DNA of 64,000 nt from Cohnella faecalis (GTDB taxonomy: Bacteria > Bacillota > Bacilli > Paenibacillales > Paenibacillaceae), in contig NZ_QXJM01000063.1 of the NCBI RefSeq assembly GCF_003570905.1, positions 1 through 64,000 of the forward strand, in the 5' to 3' direction. Below the pieces are notes generated by a model that saw only the letters and a program-made list of their open reading frames with translations, ran no database searches and was not told where the DNA came from. The translations under genes and the position numbers were made by a program. Below, in pieces: positions 1 to 9,615 of the stretch. Within the stretch, counting starts at the first letter, position 1; each line of letters starts with the position of its first letter.

Positions 1-295
1 GTACATCAATTGGTTGAAGTCCAATTCGTCGTCATCCAGCTTTGAGTCAAAAGCGGCCGCAATCCTTTCATCCTCTCGAAATGGATAGGGTAGCGCCTCT
101 GGACGTATTCCCTCTGGAACCGGTTGCGCAACGTCTCGGAAGGTTGGGCGGGGGCTCCACATGGTGGCGCGATCGCGCCAACGACGCCAGATGGCTGCCG
201 ATTTCATAGGATGTCCCTTTCAAGGTGAGGTGCCGGACGGTCATGAAGCCGCTCGTGTCCAAAGGGAGCTGGGTTTCGCTTTTGAATAGTGACAT
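1..295 (-). pseudogene. C45-type acyltransferase/peptidase, 5' part, frameshifted and cut by the window edge
   Basis: The frame starting at 295 (ATG after AGAAGGAGG) opens with MSLFKSETQLPLD and the stretch VRHLTLKGTSYEIG, typical of the N-terminus of C45 acyl-CoA:6-aminopenicillanate acyltransferase-like hydrolases. Similarity then moves to a second frame (ETLRNRFQREYVQRRYP, HFERMKG) and a third (IAAAFDSKLDDDELDFNQLMY), as in intact relatives. Each move is -1 and is repaired by one extra C near 140-145 and one extra G near 64, so sequencing error is as likely as a pseudogene. The nucleophilic Cys region would lie beyond the left edge. It is divergent from a TetR gene, which may repress it. 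The substrate cannot be told. Confidence 0.6.
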
Positions 296-319
296 GTGAT
301 TGCCTCCTTCTGCTTTTCA

Positions 320-350
320 ATTATAATATAACTGACTGATCAGTTAATGT
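320..350. promoter_or_regulatory. Divergent promoter with candidate TetR operator
   Basis: The spacer between the C45 gene and the TetR gene holds the perfect palindrome ACTGATCAGT (335-344). Just beside it, on the minus strand, is a TATAAT (320-325) facing the C45 gene. A palindrome touching the core promoter of the divergent gene is the usual layout for TetR control. That this TetR binds here is inference. Confidence 0.4.
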
Positions 351-392
351 AAATATTCAGCTTAGATGATATAATTGGGCGGGGTGATGCGA

Positions 393-990
393 ATGTCAAG
401 AACGGTCAATGTAGCATTGCGGGAAAAGAAGCGACAACAAATTATAGATGCAGCCTCTTCGTTGTTTTCCACGAGGGGGTTTTTCGCGACGACCGTGTCC
501 GAGATCGCCAAGGAAGCGGGTATGAGCCATGCGGCGGTGTTTACGTATTTTTCAAGCAAGGAGGAGCTGCTGGACGCGATTATACAAGGTCCTTGAAGGA
601 GGAGTCTTCGCGGCTGCGAAAGCTTCTTAGCCAAGAAGGAGCGCCCGGGCGCATTCTGGAGCTTATCGTCAAGGAACAGGTCGAATCTCATATTCGGAAG
701 GGTCGTATTTAAGAATCGTTCAAATCGTTCTAAGCCAGCCAGCCGTGTTCGACAAGCAGTCGAAGGCCGTCTTCGCCTATTCGAGCGAAATCGTCACCGC
801 ACTGACTCGTCTCATCGAGCAAGGGCAGGCGGCGGGCGAGCTGTTGCCGGGAGATCCCGAGGCTACCGGTTGGTCGTACTTCTCATACGTCAGCGGACTG
901 GGAATGATCAATCACGATGCCGACGACAATCTGGTGCGGGAGTTCGTCGATAGAGGCTGCAGAATTATCGGCCTCCTGCGGCGCGGCTAG
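393..990 (+). pseudogene. TetR/AcrR-family regulator, two frameshifts
   Basis: Residues 1-60 carry a TetR helix-turn-helix: KRQQIIDAASSLFSTRGF followed by TTVSEIAKEAGMSHAAVFTYF. The frame stops at 596. The protein continues in a second frame (LKEESSRLRKLLSQEG, up to about 700) and then a third (SYLRIVQIVLSQPAVF, to 990), the ligand-binding half. Both breaks need one added base: a C in CC at 591-592 and a G in GGG at 700-702. The repaired protein would be about 200 residues, the usual TetR length. I prefer ATG 393 (GGGGTGA upstream); 387 is also possible. It probably controls the divergent C45 gene. Confidence 0.7.
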
Positions 991-1114
991 CTCGGATAAA
1001 GTGGAAACCCCAAATGCCATAAAAAGTGGGCAAAAACCTTCCTCGTGGGGAGTGACTTTTTTGCCTATAATGAAGGGGGGATGACACTCTAACGATAGAT
1101 TGGTGGATGAACAG

Positions 1115-1884
1115 ATGAGTAAACCGCAGTTGGGCATTCAATTGTATTCCGTACGCGACCTCGCGGAAAAAGACTTCCTTGGCACCATTAGACAGATTGC
1201 TGAAATCGGATACAAGAACGTAGAGCTGGCCGGTATTACGGAGTTTCCGCCAAAGATTTGAAGCAGGCTCTCGCCGACAACGGTCTCCATGCATCGTCCG
1301 CGCACGTCGGATTGACCGTGAACGAGCCGGAGAAGCTGGAAGAGAACTTGAAGCAACAGATCGAATACGCGATCGAGCTCGGACTTCCGAAATTCGTCGT
1401 GCCGGGGTATCCGTTGCCGGAAAACCCGACAGCGGGCGATGTGGCTAAGTTCATCGATACGCTCGGGCGCGCCGCCGATGTCGTGACGGCAGCGGGGCTT
1501 GCGTTCGGCTACCACAATCACGCGTTCGAATTCAAGCCGGCTCCAAGCGGCAAGCTGATTATCGACGAATTGTTGGAAAGCATCCCGGCAAACAAGCTGT
1601 TCGCCGAATTCGATCTTGGTTGGATAAAAGTCGCAGGGCAAGACCCGGCTGCTTACGTCGCTAAATATGCGGGTCGCCTGCCGCTCGTTCACGCAAAGGA
1701 TTTCAAACCCGACGGCGTCGATACGGAAATCGGCCGCGGCACGGTCGACTGGGACACCGCTCTTGCCGCAAGCGAGCAAGCGGGCGTCGAGTACGTCATT
1801 ATCGAGCAGGAGCGGTACGACATCTCGTCTCTGGAGAGTGCGCAGCTCAATTTTGCGTGGTTCAAGGAACGCGGCTGGAATTAA
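1115..1884 (+). pseudogene. Sugar phosphate isomerase/epimerase (TIM barrel), one frameshift
   Basis: The product resembles the xylose-isomerase-like TIM-barrel family (AP endonuclease 2 type), cytosolic enzymes that isomerise or epimerise sugars using a divalent metal. Translation from ATG 1115 gives MSKPQLGIQLYSVRDL and IGYKNVELAG, then goes out of frame near 1232. One extra G (GGT to GGGT) restores YYGVSAKDLKQALADNG and the rest, with barrel motifs such as FGYHNHAFEF and EFDLGWIKVAGQDP and the late LVHAKDF. The repaired length, about 256 residues, is normal. It stands alone between TetR and GNAT genes and ends in a good terminator. The sugar is unknown. Confidence 0.75.
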
Positions 1885-1930
1885 GTCCCCGCCATACATC
1901 TTGGATTGGTAAATATGACACGAATTGAGG

Positions 1931-1958
1931 GTCCGGCAGCGATGCCGGGTTCTTTTTT
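1931..1958 (+). terminator. Intrinsic terminator of the sugar isomerase gene
   Basis: CCGGCA - GCGA - TGCCGG stem-loop followed by TTCTTTTTTT. Confidence 0.85.
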
Positions 1959-2031
1959 TGGCCTTGCTCGCACGGTTCGGTTAAGATGAAAGCATAGGTA
2001 TGAAATCAACGGAAAAGAGGATAAGCATCCA

Positions 2032-3212
2032 ATGATGACGTTAAGGAATGTTCGAGAGAACGAATTCGATGATCTGATGGCGCTGTGGCAGTTCGCCTTT
2101 CAAATTCAAATGCCGCCGGAGCGAGTGGAAAAGGAGCGCGAATCGTTCCGTGCAGACAATCATTGGGGGCTGTTCGACGAGAATGGCAGGCTGCTGACGA
2201 ATTTGTCTATTTTGCCGCTTGAGGTGTGGATCCACGGTGTTCGGATGAAAATGGGCGGAGTCGCGAGCGTATCCAGTTGGCCGGACGCGCGCAGGCAAGG
2301 GGGAGTGACCAAGCTGCTTCACCATGCGCTCCGAAAAATGCGCGAAGCGGGACAGACGATCAGCATGCTGCATCCGTTCTCGGTTCCCTTTTACCGCAAA
2401 TACGGGTATGAGCTGACGGTGACGAGAAAGCAGTACACGATCGAGACGAAGCATTTTCCTCCTCGGGCAGATGTGCCGGGGACGGTTGCCATTGTGCCGA
2501 AACGTTCGGAACTGCTGAACGACGTGTACGAACAATACGCTGCAAAATATAGCTGTACGCTGGCGAGAACGGACGACTGGTGGGAGAGAAAGGTGCTGTC
2601 CAAGCCGGGGGTGGCCGCTCTATACCGAAATCCGGACGGAATCGCGGAAGGTTATTTGCTGTATGAGGCGGCGGACCGCAAGATGCGGATACATGAGTGG
2701 GTGCATACGACCGAAACGGCTCGGGCGGCGTTGTGGAGCTTCATTGGCAATCACGATTCGATGATCGATCAGCTCGTCATGATGGCCCGGAGGACGATGA
2801 CCTGCCTTTCTTGCTGCCGGAGCCGCGGTTCAAGCAAGAGCTGTTGCCTTATTTCATGTCGCGTATCGTGGATGTGGAGCGGTTCATCGAGCCGTATTCC
2901 TTTGCGGCTTCCGAGCGGGAGGATGTATTGGCGATCCGGGTAGAGGATGAACGGGCGGATTGGAACGACGGCTGGTTCCGGTTGACGATTCCCGCGAACG
3001 GACGATCGGCCTTGGTCGAGCGGACAGAGATGGCGGCTCCGGGAATTCCCTCGGCTGCGTGCGACATTCAGACATGGACTGCAATGCTCGCCGGAGGACG
3101 ACGTCCGGCAGCGTTCGCCTCTGTAGGGAGATTGAAGGCCGAAGAGGAGGCGCTGGCGATTATGGAGCGCCGGATTCCCCGCGGCCCGACTTATTTGGCG
3201 GATTTCTTCTGA
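2032..3212 (+). pseudogene. Eis-like GNAT acetyltransferase with SCP2-type C-terminus, one frameshift
   Basis: The first part (from ATG 2032) is a GNAT domain of the Eis type: acceptor-side WGLFDENGRLLTNLSI, then VASVSSWPDARRQGGVTKLL, matching the acetyl-CoA-binding R/Q-x-x-G segment, then LHPFSVPFYRKYGYE. Near 2786-2788 the frame breaks. One more C in GCCCGG restores APEDDDLPFLLPEPRF and the C-terminal sterol-carrier-like half, which ends at 3212 (GPTYLADFF). The repaired protein would be about 394 residues, normal for Eis-like proteins, which acetylate amines such as aminoglycosides or protein lysines. The substrate cannot be inferred. It converges on the chemotaxis gene with no gap. Confidence 0.75.
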
Positions 3213-4709
3213 TCAGACGGCGATAGGCTCGTCTTCCATCCATTGAATGGCATGATCCAGCGCCGCCTTGAACAATTGCCGTCCTTGTTGGGTCAGACCT
3301 TGGCGCGCTTTTTCGTATTCGCCGTTCAGCATGTAGCCCGCATTGCGATCTTTGGTCCGATGGAAGCTTTCCCAAGCTTCGCGAAGCTCGGCGAGACAGC
3401 GGCTATCTCGCGAATCCGCACAATGAACGGCAAGCTCTTCGAACCGTTGCTCCAGCTGCTGCTCCATCGCGAGCTTGCGCTCGTTCCAAGCCCGGATGTC
3501 TTCGGGAGCGCGGCACTCAATCATGGACAGCATAATGGCTCGTACCCCGAGTGCTCCTTCCATCCAGCTCTCGATTGCGGAGGAAAGAGGGGTCATTCCG
3601 TTCTCTGCCGGAAGCTTGAACTGGGAAACGGCTGAACGGAGCGACATGCCGGTGCTGACAGCTTGCCGAACCGATTCGTTCATGGAGAGGATGTTGTGCT
3701 GCTGGACGTCGACGGAGGCGAGCGCTTCCTCGGTTCCGGCCGCCATCTGCTCGACCATCGCGGACGTACTCATGACCGCCTCGGAGAGGGAGGAGGTCGA
3801 GTCGGTCACGGCGCGGAGGTTGCCGTTCATTCGCTGCAGTTGGCCGTCGGTATCGGCGATGAATTTGGCGAATCCTTTGAAGCGTTCGGTCGTTTCTTCC
3901 ATGGCGGAAGAGCTTTCGAGAACGGATGCCTTCATCCGTTCGACGGCTTCCTCAAGACGGCCGCTTCGCCGCGTCGCTGCTGTCATCTGTTCGGTGATGC
4001 GGACGGCGGATTCCCGGGTTTGCAGCGCGAGCTTGGATACCTCTTGGGCGACGACCGCAAAGCCTGTGCCATGATCTCCAGCGCGTGCCGCCTCAATGTT
4101 GGCGTTCAGGGCTAGCAGCTGGGTCTGGCTCGCTATGTCGTCGATCAGCTTTGACATGTTGGCGATCATGACGAAAGCTTCTCGAAATTCCCGCATTTCG
4201 GCCGTCATTTCCTCGGAATCGCCGACCATCGTCTCCAGCGTTCCCGTCAGACGCCCCATCGCTTCAAGTCCTTGCTCGACGGTGCTTCTATAAGTCGAGG
4301 AGGAGGCGGAAATGTCGTCGGAATGGAGCTGAAGCTCCTGCAGGTTGCCGTGGATGACGGCGATCTCTTCGGACATTCGTTGGACGTTCTCTGCGGCTTC
4401 TTGTACGCCGAGAGTTACTTCCTGGATCGTATTCGTCACCGTCGCGGCCTGGCCCGAGATGATCTCGGATCGCTGCGTGACGGAGTCCAGGCGATCTCCA
4501 AGCTCGCGGGAAGAGCGGAAGACGAGGCGAAGCAACGTGCGTAAGCTGTTGGACGATCGGCGGAGCGTGAACAGGAGCGAATCGTTTTTCCTCTTGGCGG
4601 CAACGGGGGAGGCGACTGCCGTGAAATCTCCGTCGGCGAAACGCTGGAGCTGAGCGGCAATCTCGGTATGAGAGCGTGATGTTATTTTGAACATGTGCGT
4701 CACCTTCAT
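3213..4709 (-). CDS. Soluble methyl-accepting-chemotaxis-type signalling protein
   Basis: This 498-residue protein has no transmembrane segment. Residues ~60-360 form a long coiled-coil signalling domain with the conserved MCP hairpin [20 protein letters not shown] followed by [12 protein letters not shown], the site that contacts CheA/CheW. The C-terminal ~110 residues (from about [15 protein letters not shown]) are a separate helical region rich in Trp, Glu and Arg that may sense a cytosolic ligand; I do not recognise it. Start alternatives are ATG 4709 and ATG 4694 (MFKITSR). Its stop directly abuts that of the converging GNAT gene. It probably signals to the chemotaxis array or an equivalent kinase from the cytoplasm. 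Confidence 0.85.
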   Translation of the reverse strand: MKVTHMFKITSRSHTEIAAQLQRFADGDFTAVASPVAAKRKNDSLLFTLRRSSNSLRTLLRLVFRSSRELGDRLDSVTQRSEIISGQAATVTNTIQEVTLGVQEAAENVQRMSEEIAVIHGNLQELQLHSDDISASSSTYRSTVEQGLEAMGRLTGTLETMVGDSEEMTAEMREFREAFVMIANMSKLIDDIASQTQLLALNANIEAARAGDHGTGFAVVAQEVSKLALQTRESAVRITEQMTAATRRSGRLEEAVERMKASVLESSSAMEETTERFKGFAKFIADTDGQLQRMNGNLRAVTDSTSSLSEAVMSTSAMVEQMAAGTEEALASVDVQQHNILSMNESVRQAVSTGMSLRSAVSQFKLPAENGMTPLSSAIESWMEGALGVRAIMLSMIECRAPEDIRAWNERKLAMEQQLEQRFEELAVHCADSRDSRCLAELREAWESFHRTKDRNAGYMLNGEYEKARQGLTQQGRQLFKAALDHAIQWMEDEPIAV

Positions 4710-4835
4710 GTGATGAAATTTAACATAAACCTACTGTACACCGATGTCTAATCATAGGCAATATGCTCCAGCGACAATTTGCAAATTTTGTCGAATATCT
4801 CTTTTCGGGACTTGCTTCGAACGAGCGGGATTAGG

Positions 4836-4864
4836 TTGTCAAGCCCTAAGGCGTGTGGTACAAT
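4836..4864 (+). promoter_or_regulatory. Sigma-A promoter of secG
   Basis: TTGTCA (4836-4841), 17-bp spacer, TACAAT (4859-4864), about 70 bp before the secG start. The rest of the 4710-4936 spacer shows nothing else clear. Confidence 0.75.
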
Positions 4865-4936
4865 GAAAATACTGTTTTTGTGTATATTCATTAATTATGC
4901 AAGTCTTCGTGTCTCGGCATTTGGGGGGTGTAAGCG

Positions 4937-5176
4937 GTGGTCGTTTTCTTAAAAGTGTTGCTTGTTATTTTCTCTTTGGGCATGATTACCGTCGTTCTGT
5001 TGCAGCGCGGGAAGAGCGCTGGCCTGTCCGGTGCGATTACCGGGGGCGCGGAGCACTTGTTCGGTAAGCAGAAAGCTCGCGGTCTGGATTTGTTCCTTCA
5101 ACGTCTCACGATCGGATTGGCGGTTGGCTTCTTCGTCCTTTCCCTGGTCGTTGCGTACGTCGTAAAAACCAGCTAG
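4937..5176 (+). CDS. secG: Preprotein translocase subunit SecG
   Basis: A 79-residue, two-helix membrane protein: an N-terminal helix ([22 protein letters not shown]), the SecG signature [19 protein letters not shown], then [11 protein letters not shown] and a second helix. SecG joins SecYE in the Sec channel and aids SecA-driven protein export. The GTG start follows GGGGGGTG at 4923-4930. Its place just before rnr and smpB matches the conserved Firmicute secG-rnr-smpB order. It has its own promoter and terminator. Confidence 0.97.
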   Translation: MVVFLKVLLVIFSLGMITVVLLQRGKSAGLSGAITGGAEHLFGKQKARGLDLFLQRLTIGLAVGFFVLSLVVAYVVKTS

Positions 5177-5193
5177 CGGAACAATCGAGAACA

Positions 5194-5224
5194 AGCAGGA
5201 AGCGCGTGCTTCCTGCTTTTTTTG
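5194..5224 (+). terminator. Intrinsic terminator after secG
   Basis: Perfect 10-bp stem AGCAGGAAGC - GCGT - GCTTCCTGCT followed by a run of T. It separates secG from rnr. Confidence 0.9.
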
Positions 5225-5372
5225 TTGCTATGGCGCGATGAAAACTTTTCCAATAGAGGAAAGGTGCCGATATAGAGGGTAATCCGTCCTCGCAGGAGGT
5301 CGGCGATGTCTTCCGATTTGGTTGCCGGAGCAGCAATGGGTATATACTATACATAGGACGAGGTGATAACGG

Positions 5373-8300
5373 ATGCCATTGTGTACGGAGCAGGAGCTGC
5401 TCGACTTTATGCGCGAAACGGCGTATAAACCGATGACGTACCAGGAACTAGAGAAGCATTTTGGCATTGCGAACGCGGAGGAGTTCAAAGCTTTTTTGCG
5501 CATGCTGACCGAAATGGAGAACGAAGGAAAAATCTTATTGACGCGCACGGATCGTTACGGCGTGCCGGAGAGAATGAACTTGCTGCGGGGCAGGCTGCAG
5601 GCCCATCCGAAGGGCTTCGCTTTCCTGCTGCCGGAGGAGCCGGACCATCCGGACGTCTATATTCACGCGAACGATCTGCAAAGCGCAATGAACGGGGATA
5701 CGGTTCTCGTTCGGGTAACGTCCAAGAGCGACAACGGCTCAAGGCTGGAAGGCGAGGTTGTCCGCGTAGTGAAGCGCGCGGTCACGCAGGTCGTCGGCTT
5801 GTTCACGAGCCACGATTCGTTCGGGTTCGTCGTGCCCGACGACAAGCGGATCAACAAGGACATCTTCATTCGGCAGGAGTCGTTCCTCGGAGCGGCTTCC
5901 GGACAGAAGGTCGTCGTTAAGATCGTTAAATACCCGGAAGGGCGCTCCGCCGCAGAAGGCGAAATCGTCGAAATTCTCGGAAACAAAGACGAGCCGGGCG
6001 TCGATATTCTTAGCATCATCCGTAAGCACGGGCTGCCGGAAGGGTTCCCCGAGGAGGTGCTCGCGGAAGCTGAAGCCGCTCCCGAGGTAATTACGGAGGA
6101 CGAGATCGTCTCCCAAGGGCGCCGCGATTTGCGGAATAAGGTTATCGTTACGATAGATGGCGAGGACGCCAAGGATTTGGACGATGCCGTCAACGTCGAA
6201 GTGTTGGAAAACGGCAACTGGCTGCTGGGCGTCCATATCGCCGACGTCAGCTATTACGTTCGGGAGAAATCGAAGCTCGACGAGGAAGCGTACAATCGCG
6301 GGACGAGCGTCTACTTGGTCGATCGCGTCATTCCGATGCTTCCGCATCGGCTGTCCAACGGGATTTGCTCGCTTAACCCGAAGGTGGACAGGCTGACGAT
6401 GTCTTGCGAGATGGAGTTCGACCCTCGGACGATGCGTCGGGTTCGGCACGACATTTTCACGAGCGTTATTCGAACGAAGGAACGGATGACCTACACAAAC
6501 GTCCGCAAAATCGTGCAAGACGAGGATCCGGAAGTGTCCGAGCGTTACGCCGATCTGGTGGATACGTTCAAGCTGATGCGCGATTTGGCGATGGAGCTTC
6601 GCGGGCAGCGGATGAAGCGCGGCGCGATCGATTTCGATTTTCAGGAATCGAAGGTGCTGGTGGACGAGCAGGGCAAGCCGTACGAAATAATTAAAAGAGA
6701 ACGGTCGATCGCCGAGCAGATTATCGAAGAGTTCATGCTGGCGGCTAACGAGACGGTTGCGGAGCATTTTCACTGGTTGAAGGTGCCGTTCCTGTACCGG
6801 ATTCACGAGGAGCCGGAAGGCGACAAGCTCGTTCATTTCATGCAATTCGCGGGCAACTTCGGTTACGCGGTGCGCGGCAAGGGCAACTCGGTTCACCCGC
6901 GCGCTCTACAGACGCTGCTGGAGGAAATTCGCGGGAAGAAGGAAGAGACGGTCATCAGCACGATGATGCTTCGTTCGATGAAGCAGGCGAAGTACGACGC
7001 TCAGAGTCTCGGGCACTTCGGGCTTGCCGCCGAGTTCTATTCGCACTTCACGTCTCCGATTCGTCGTTATCCGGATTTGATGATCCACCGCGTCATGCGC
7101 GAGGTGATCGAGAACGGCGGGGCGCTGCCGGAAGGCCGATTCGACGTTCTGAACGCGAAAATGCCAGAAGTGGCGCAGCAGTCGTCGGAGCGCGAGCGGA
7201 CGGCGGTCGATGCCGAGCGGGACACGGAGAAGCTGAAGAAGGCCGAGTTCATGCTGGACAAGATCGGCGAGGAATTCGAAGGCATGGTCAGCGGCGTGAC
7301 AAGCTTCGGGATGTTCATCGAGCTGGAAAATACGGTCGAGGGCCTCATTCGTCTCAGCGATATGACGGACGATTACTATCACTTCCATGAGCTGCATATG
7401 GCGTTGATCGGCGAACGGACTTCGAAAATATACCGCATCGGCGACGAAGTGAAAATCCGTGTCGCGCGGGTGAGCATGGACGACCATACGATTGATTTCG
7501 AACTGGTCGATATGAAGCCGCGCAGCTATGGCGGCGGCCGAGTGAATTTCGTCGATTCGCGCGGAGGCGGGGCCGGATTCGGCGGCAAGCGCAAGAAGCG
7601 CGGCTCCGGCGGCTCGGGCGGCGGGTTCGGAGCGGTCGCCGGACGCGGAGGCGGTCAGGGCGATCGCAGAGGCAAAGGCAAGGCTCAGCCGGGCGGCGGC
7701 AAGGGCAAGAGTGAGCGCGGGAGCTTCGGCGGAGCCGGAAGCCCGGGTGCGAAAAAAGGCGGACGAGGCGCGCCGGGTGGAACCGGAGACTCGGGCGGCC
7801 ATAATGGCGAACGGGAGAGCCTTGGTCGAGTTGGAGTCCAGGGCGACCAGGGAGGCCTTGGCGGGTTCAATGGCAATGAAGGCGGCAGCGGCGGTAAGAA
7901 TGTCGCCCGTAAACGAGGCGGCGAAGCGGGTGACGGCGCTGTACGCGGCGATATTGCCCAGACGAGCAGCGCCAAGCGCGAAGGAGTCGTCGCCGTCGCC
8001 GAGACGGCGGTGGCCGGAGTCGCCTTGCAGAGCGGCGGCAAGAAGCGGAAGGGCGGCAGCGGCTCGGAGCCGGCTGCGTTCGATCCGAACGCGCCTCGCG
8101 GCGGACGCGGCGGCAAGAAAGGCCGCGATCAGCGCGGCGGCCGGCCTCCAATGGATCAGACCCCGGACGTGAACTCGGTCAGCGGTCCACGCGTCAAAAG
8201 GAAGAAGGGCACGGATATGTGGGGACTTCCAATATCCGGTACGCTTTCCCGTGCCACGGATGACGGAGAAGGCGGCATCATCGGCGAGCCGCGCAAGAAG

Positions 8301-8456
8301 AAGGGGCCGGGCGGCCGTCCCGAAGGCAAAGGAAATCGGGCAGGCGGAGGGCGCCGTTCCACCGACGCAGGAGCGGGAGCTACGGAATCCCCTGCTCCGG
8401 CTTCGCCTTCCGGCGAAACGGCTCCACCGAAACGCAAAAAGAAAAAGCAGCAGTAA
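5373..8456 (+). CDS. rnr: Ribonuclease R with an unusually long basic Gly-rich tail
   Basis: RNase R is a processive 3'-5' exoribonuclease that degrades structured RNA and works with tmRNA-SmpB in nonstop mRNA decay. Residues ~1-70 are an HTH-like N-terminus, ~70-240 cold-shock domains, and ~250-590 the RNB core with TIDGEDAKDLDDAV and ADVSYYVREKS (metal-binding Asp cluster). Residues ~630-712 are an S1 domain (GMVSGVTSFGMFIELENTVEG). About 310 residues then follow from ~717, made mostly of Gly, Lys, Arg and Ser (for example GGGFGAVAGRGGGQGDRRGKGK) and ending PPKRKKKKQQ. Typical RNase R is 700-800 residues; this one is 1027. The tail may bind RNA or ribosomes. ATG 5373 follows GAGGTGATAACGG. 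Confidence 0.95.
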   Translation: MPLCTEQELLDFMRETAYKPMTYQELEKHFGIANAEEFKAFLRMLTEMENEGKILLTRTDRYGVPERMNLLRGRLQAHPKGFAFLLPEEPDHPDVYIHANDLQSAMNGDTVLVRVTSKSDNGSRLEGEVVRVVKRAVTQVVGLFTSHDSFGFVVPDDKRINKDIFIRQESFLGAASGQKVVVKIVKYPEGRSAAEGEIVEILGNKDEPGVDILSIIRKHGLPEGFPEEVLAEAEAAPEVITEDEIVSQGRRDLRNKVIVTIDGEDAKDLDDAVNVEVLENGNWLLGVHIADVSYYVREKSKLDEEAYNRGTSVYLVDRVIPMLPHRLSNGICSLNPKVDRLTMSCEMEFDPRTMRRVRHDIFTSVIRTKERMTYTNVRKIVQDEDPEVSERYADLVDTFKLMRDLAMELRGQRMKRGAIDFDFQESKVLVDEQGKPYEIIKRERSIAEQIIEEFMLAANETVAEHFHWLKVPFLYRIHEEPEGDKLVHFMQFAGNFGYAVRGKGNSVHPRALQTLLEEIRGKKEETVISTMMLRSMKQAKYDAQSLGHFGLAAEFYSHFTSPIRRYPDLMIHRVMREVIENGGALPEGRFDVLNAKMPEVAQQSSERERTAVDAERDTEKLKKAEFMLDKIGEEFEGMVSGVTSFGMFIELENTVEGLIRLSDMTDDYYHFHELHMALIGERTSKIYRIGDEVKIRVARVSMDDHTIDFELVDMKPRSYGGGRVNFVDSRGGGAGFGGKRKKRGSGGSGGGFGAVAGRGGGQGDRRGKGKAQPGGGKGKSERGSFGGAGSPGAKKGGRGAPGGTGDSGGHNGERESLGRVGVQGDQGGLGGFNGNEGGSGGKNVARKRGGEAGDGAVRGDIAQTSSAKREGVVAVAETAVAGVALQSGGKKRKGGSGSEPAAFDPNAPRGGRGGKKGRDQRGGRPPMDQTPDVNSVSGPRVKRKKGTDMWGLPISGTLSRATDDGEGGIIGEPRKKKGPGGRPEGKGNRAGGGRRSTDAGAGATESPAPASPSGETAPPKRKKKKQQ

Positions 8457-8466
8457 CGAGCTTGGG

Positions 8467-8497
8467 GCCCGCCGGCATTGCCGGCGGGCTCCTTTTT
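8467..8497 (+). terminator. Intrinsic terminator after rnr
   Basis: GCCCGCCGG - CATTG - CCGGCGGGC stem-loop, then TCCTTTTTT. Confidence 0.9.
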
Positions 8498-8596
8498 TGT
8501 CGAGGCGGCTCGAATTCCATTTTACAATCGTCCTCGTATCTTATAGGATAGAACATGGTGTGCGAAAACGGACAAGATCGGGGAGGCGGACTTCTC

Positions 8597-9523
8597 ATGG
8601 AACGGAACTTGTATCATGTGCTCGGAGCGAAGCAGTTCGGACGGGAAGATTTGGATCGGCTGTTCGCGGAGGCGCGGGAGATGGAGAAGGTCGTGGCTGC
8701 GGGCGGCGATCGGAGATTTACGGGTAAAATCATGACAACGCTGTTCTTCGAGGCGAGCACGCGGACGAGACTGAGCTTCGAATCGGCGATGAACCGGCTC
8801 GGCGGCAGCGTCATCGGCACGGAAAATGCGGCGCAATTCTCGTCGGCGATCAAGGGCGAGACGCTTGAGGATACGATCAAAATCATTACCGGCTACAGCG
8901 ATGTCATCGTTATGCGGCATACGGACATCGGCGCAGCCAAAAGAGCGGCCAAGGTATCGGGCGTACCGGTCATCAATGCAGGGGACGGCGCGGGAGAGCA
9001 CCCGACGCAGGCTTTGCTGGACGCGTATACGATCGGCAAGGAGCTTGGCCAGATCGACGGCGTGAAAATCGCGATGGTCGGCGATCTCGCTTACGGACGG
9101 ACGGTTCACTCGCTTAGCTACATTTTGGCGAATTACAAGGACGTTATGATTTATTACATTTCGCCGGAAAATGTGCAAATCCCGGCCAGCGTCAAACGGT
9201 ATATGGACGAGAAAGGGATCCGTTTCGCGGAAACGACCGACCTCGATTCCGTTGCCGGAGATGTCGACGTGGTGTACCAGACGCGGATTCAGAAGGAGCG
9301 GTTCCCGTCGATTGAGGAATACGAGAAGGCTTCCGGCCAGTATATTGTGGACCGCGAGCTGCTGGATCGGATGCGCAAAAATTCCATCGTGCTGCATCCG
9401 CTGCCTCGTGCCGGAGAGATCGCCGAAGAGGTCGATGCCGATCCTCGGGCGGCTTACTTCCGCCAGGCTCAGAACGGGCTTTTTATCCGGATGGCTCTGA
9501 TCGACAAGTGCTTGGGTAAATAA
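8597..9523 (+). CDS. pyrB: Aspartate carbamoyltransferase, catalytic subunit (E. coli-like form)
   Basis: This enzyme condenses carbamoyl phosphate with aspartate, the committed step of pyrimidine synthesis. Visible motifs are FFEASTRTRLSFE (carbamoyl-phosphate loop STRTR), AGDGAGEHPTQALLDAYTI, MVGDLAYGRTVHSL, YQTRIQKER and VLHPLPR. The wording follows E. coli PyrB more closely than the usual Bacillus form. ATG 8597 (MERNLYHVLG) is chosen because GGGGAGG lies just upstream; an in-frame ATG at 8555 lacks a good site. Length 308 is normal. It lies alone between rnr and smpB, with no other pyr gene and no pyrI in view, so it may be a second or relocated copy. Confidence 0.9.
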   Translation: MERNLYHVLGAKQFGREDLDRLFAEAREMEKVVAAGGDRRFTGKIMTTLFFEASTRTRLSFESAMNRLGGSVIGTENAAQFSSAIKGETLEDTIKIITGYSDVIVMRHTDIGAAKRAAKVSGVPVINAGDGAGEHPTQALLDAYTIGKELGQIDGVKIAMVGDLAYGRTVHSLSYILANYKDVMIYYISPENVQIPASVKRYMDEKGIRFAETTDLDSVAGDVDVVYQTRIQKERFPSIEEYEKASGQYIVDRELLDRMRKNSIVLHPLPRAGEIAEEVDADPRAAYFRQAQNGLFIRMALIDKCLGK

Positions 9524-9548
9524 AGAGGCGGACGGTCGGGACAACGGA

Positions 9549-9578
9549 TTGGCTCGCTTTGCTCGAACGTGGTATAAT
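9549..9578 (+). promoter_or_regulatory. Promoter of smpB
   Basis: TTGGCT (9549-9554), 18-bp spacer, TATAAT (9573-9578), 38 bp before the smpB start. Confidence 0.6.
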
Positions 9579-9615
9579 ATATTTCCGGCTTATTATGGGA
9601 AGGAGATGAAGGAAA

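Noticed and set aside
5739-6896. Leftward open frame of 385 codons inside rnr
   Set aside because: It is antisense to the conserved RNB core of RNase R and arises from codon bias in GC-rich coding sequence. Its Arg/His/Leu-rich product has no family features or ribosome site.
8522-9544. Leftward open frame of 340 codons opposite pyrB
   Set aside because: It is a shadow of pyrB, which carries all catalytic motifs.
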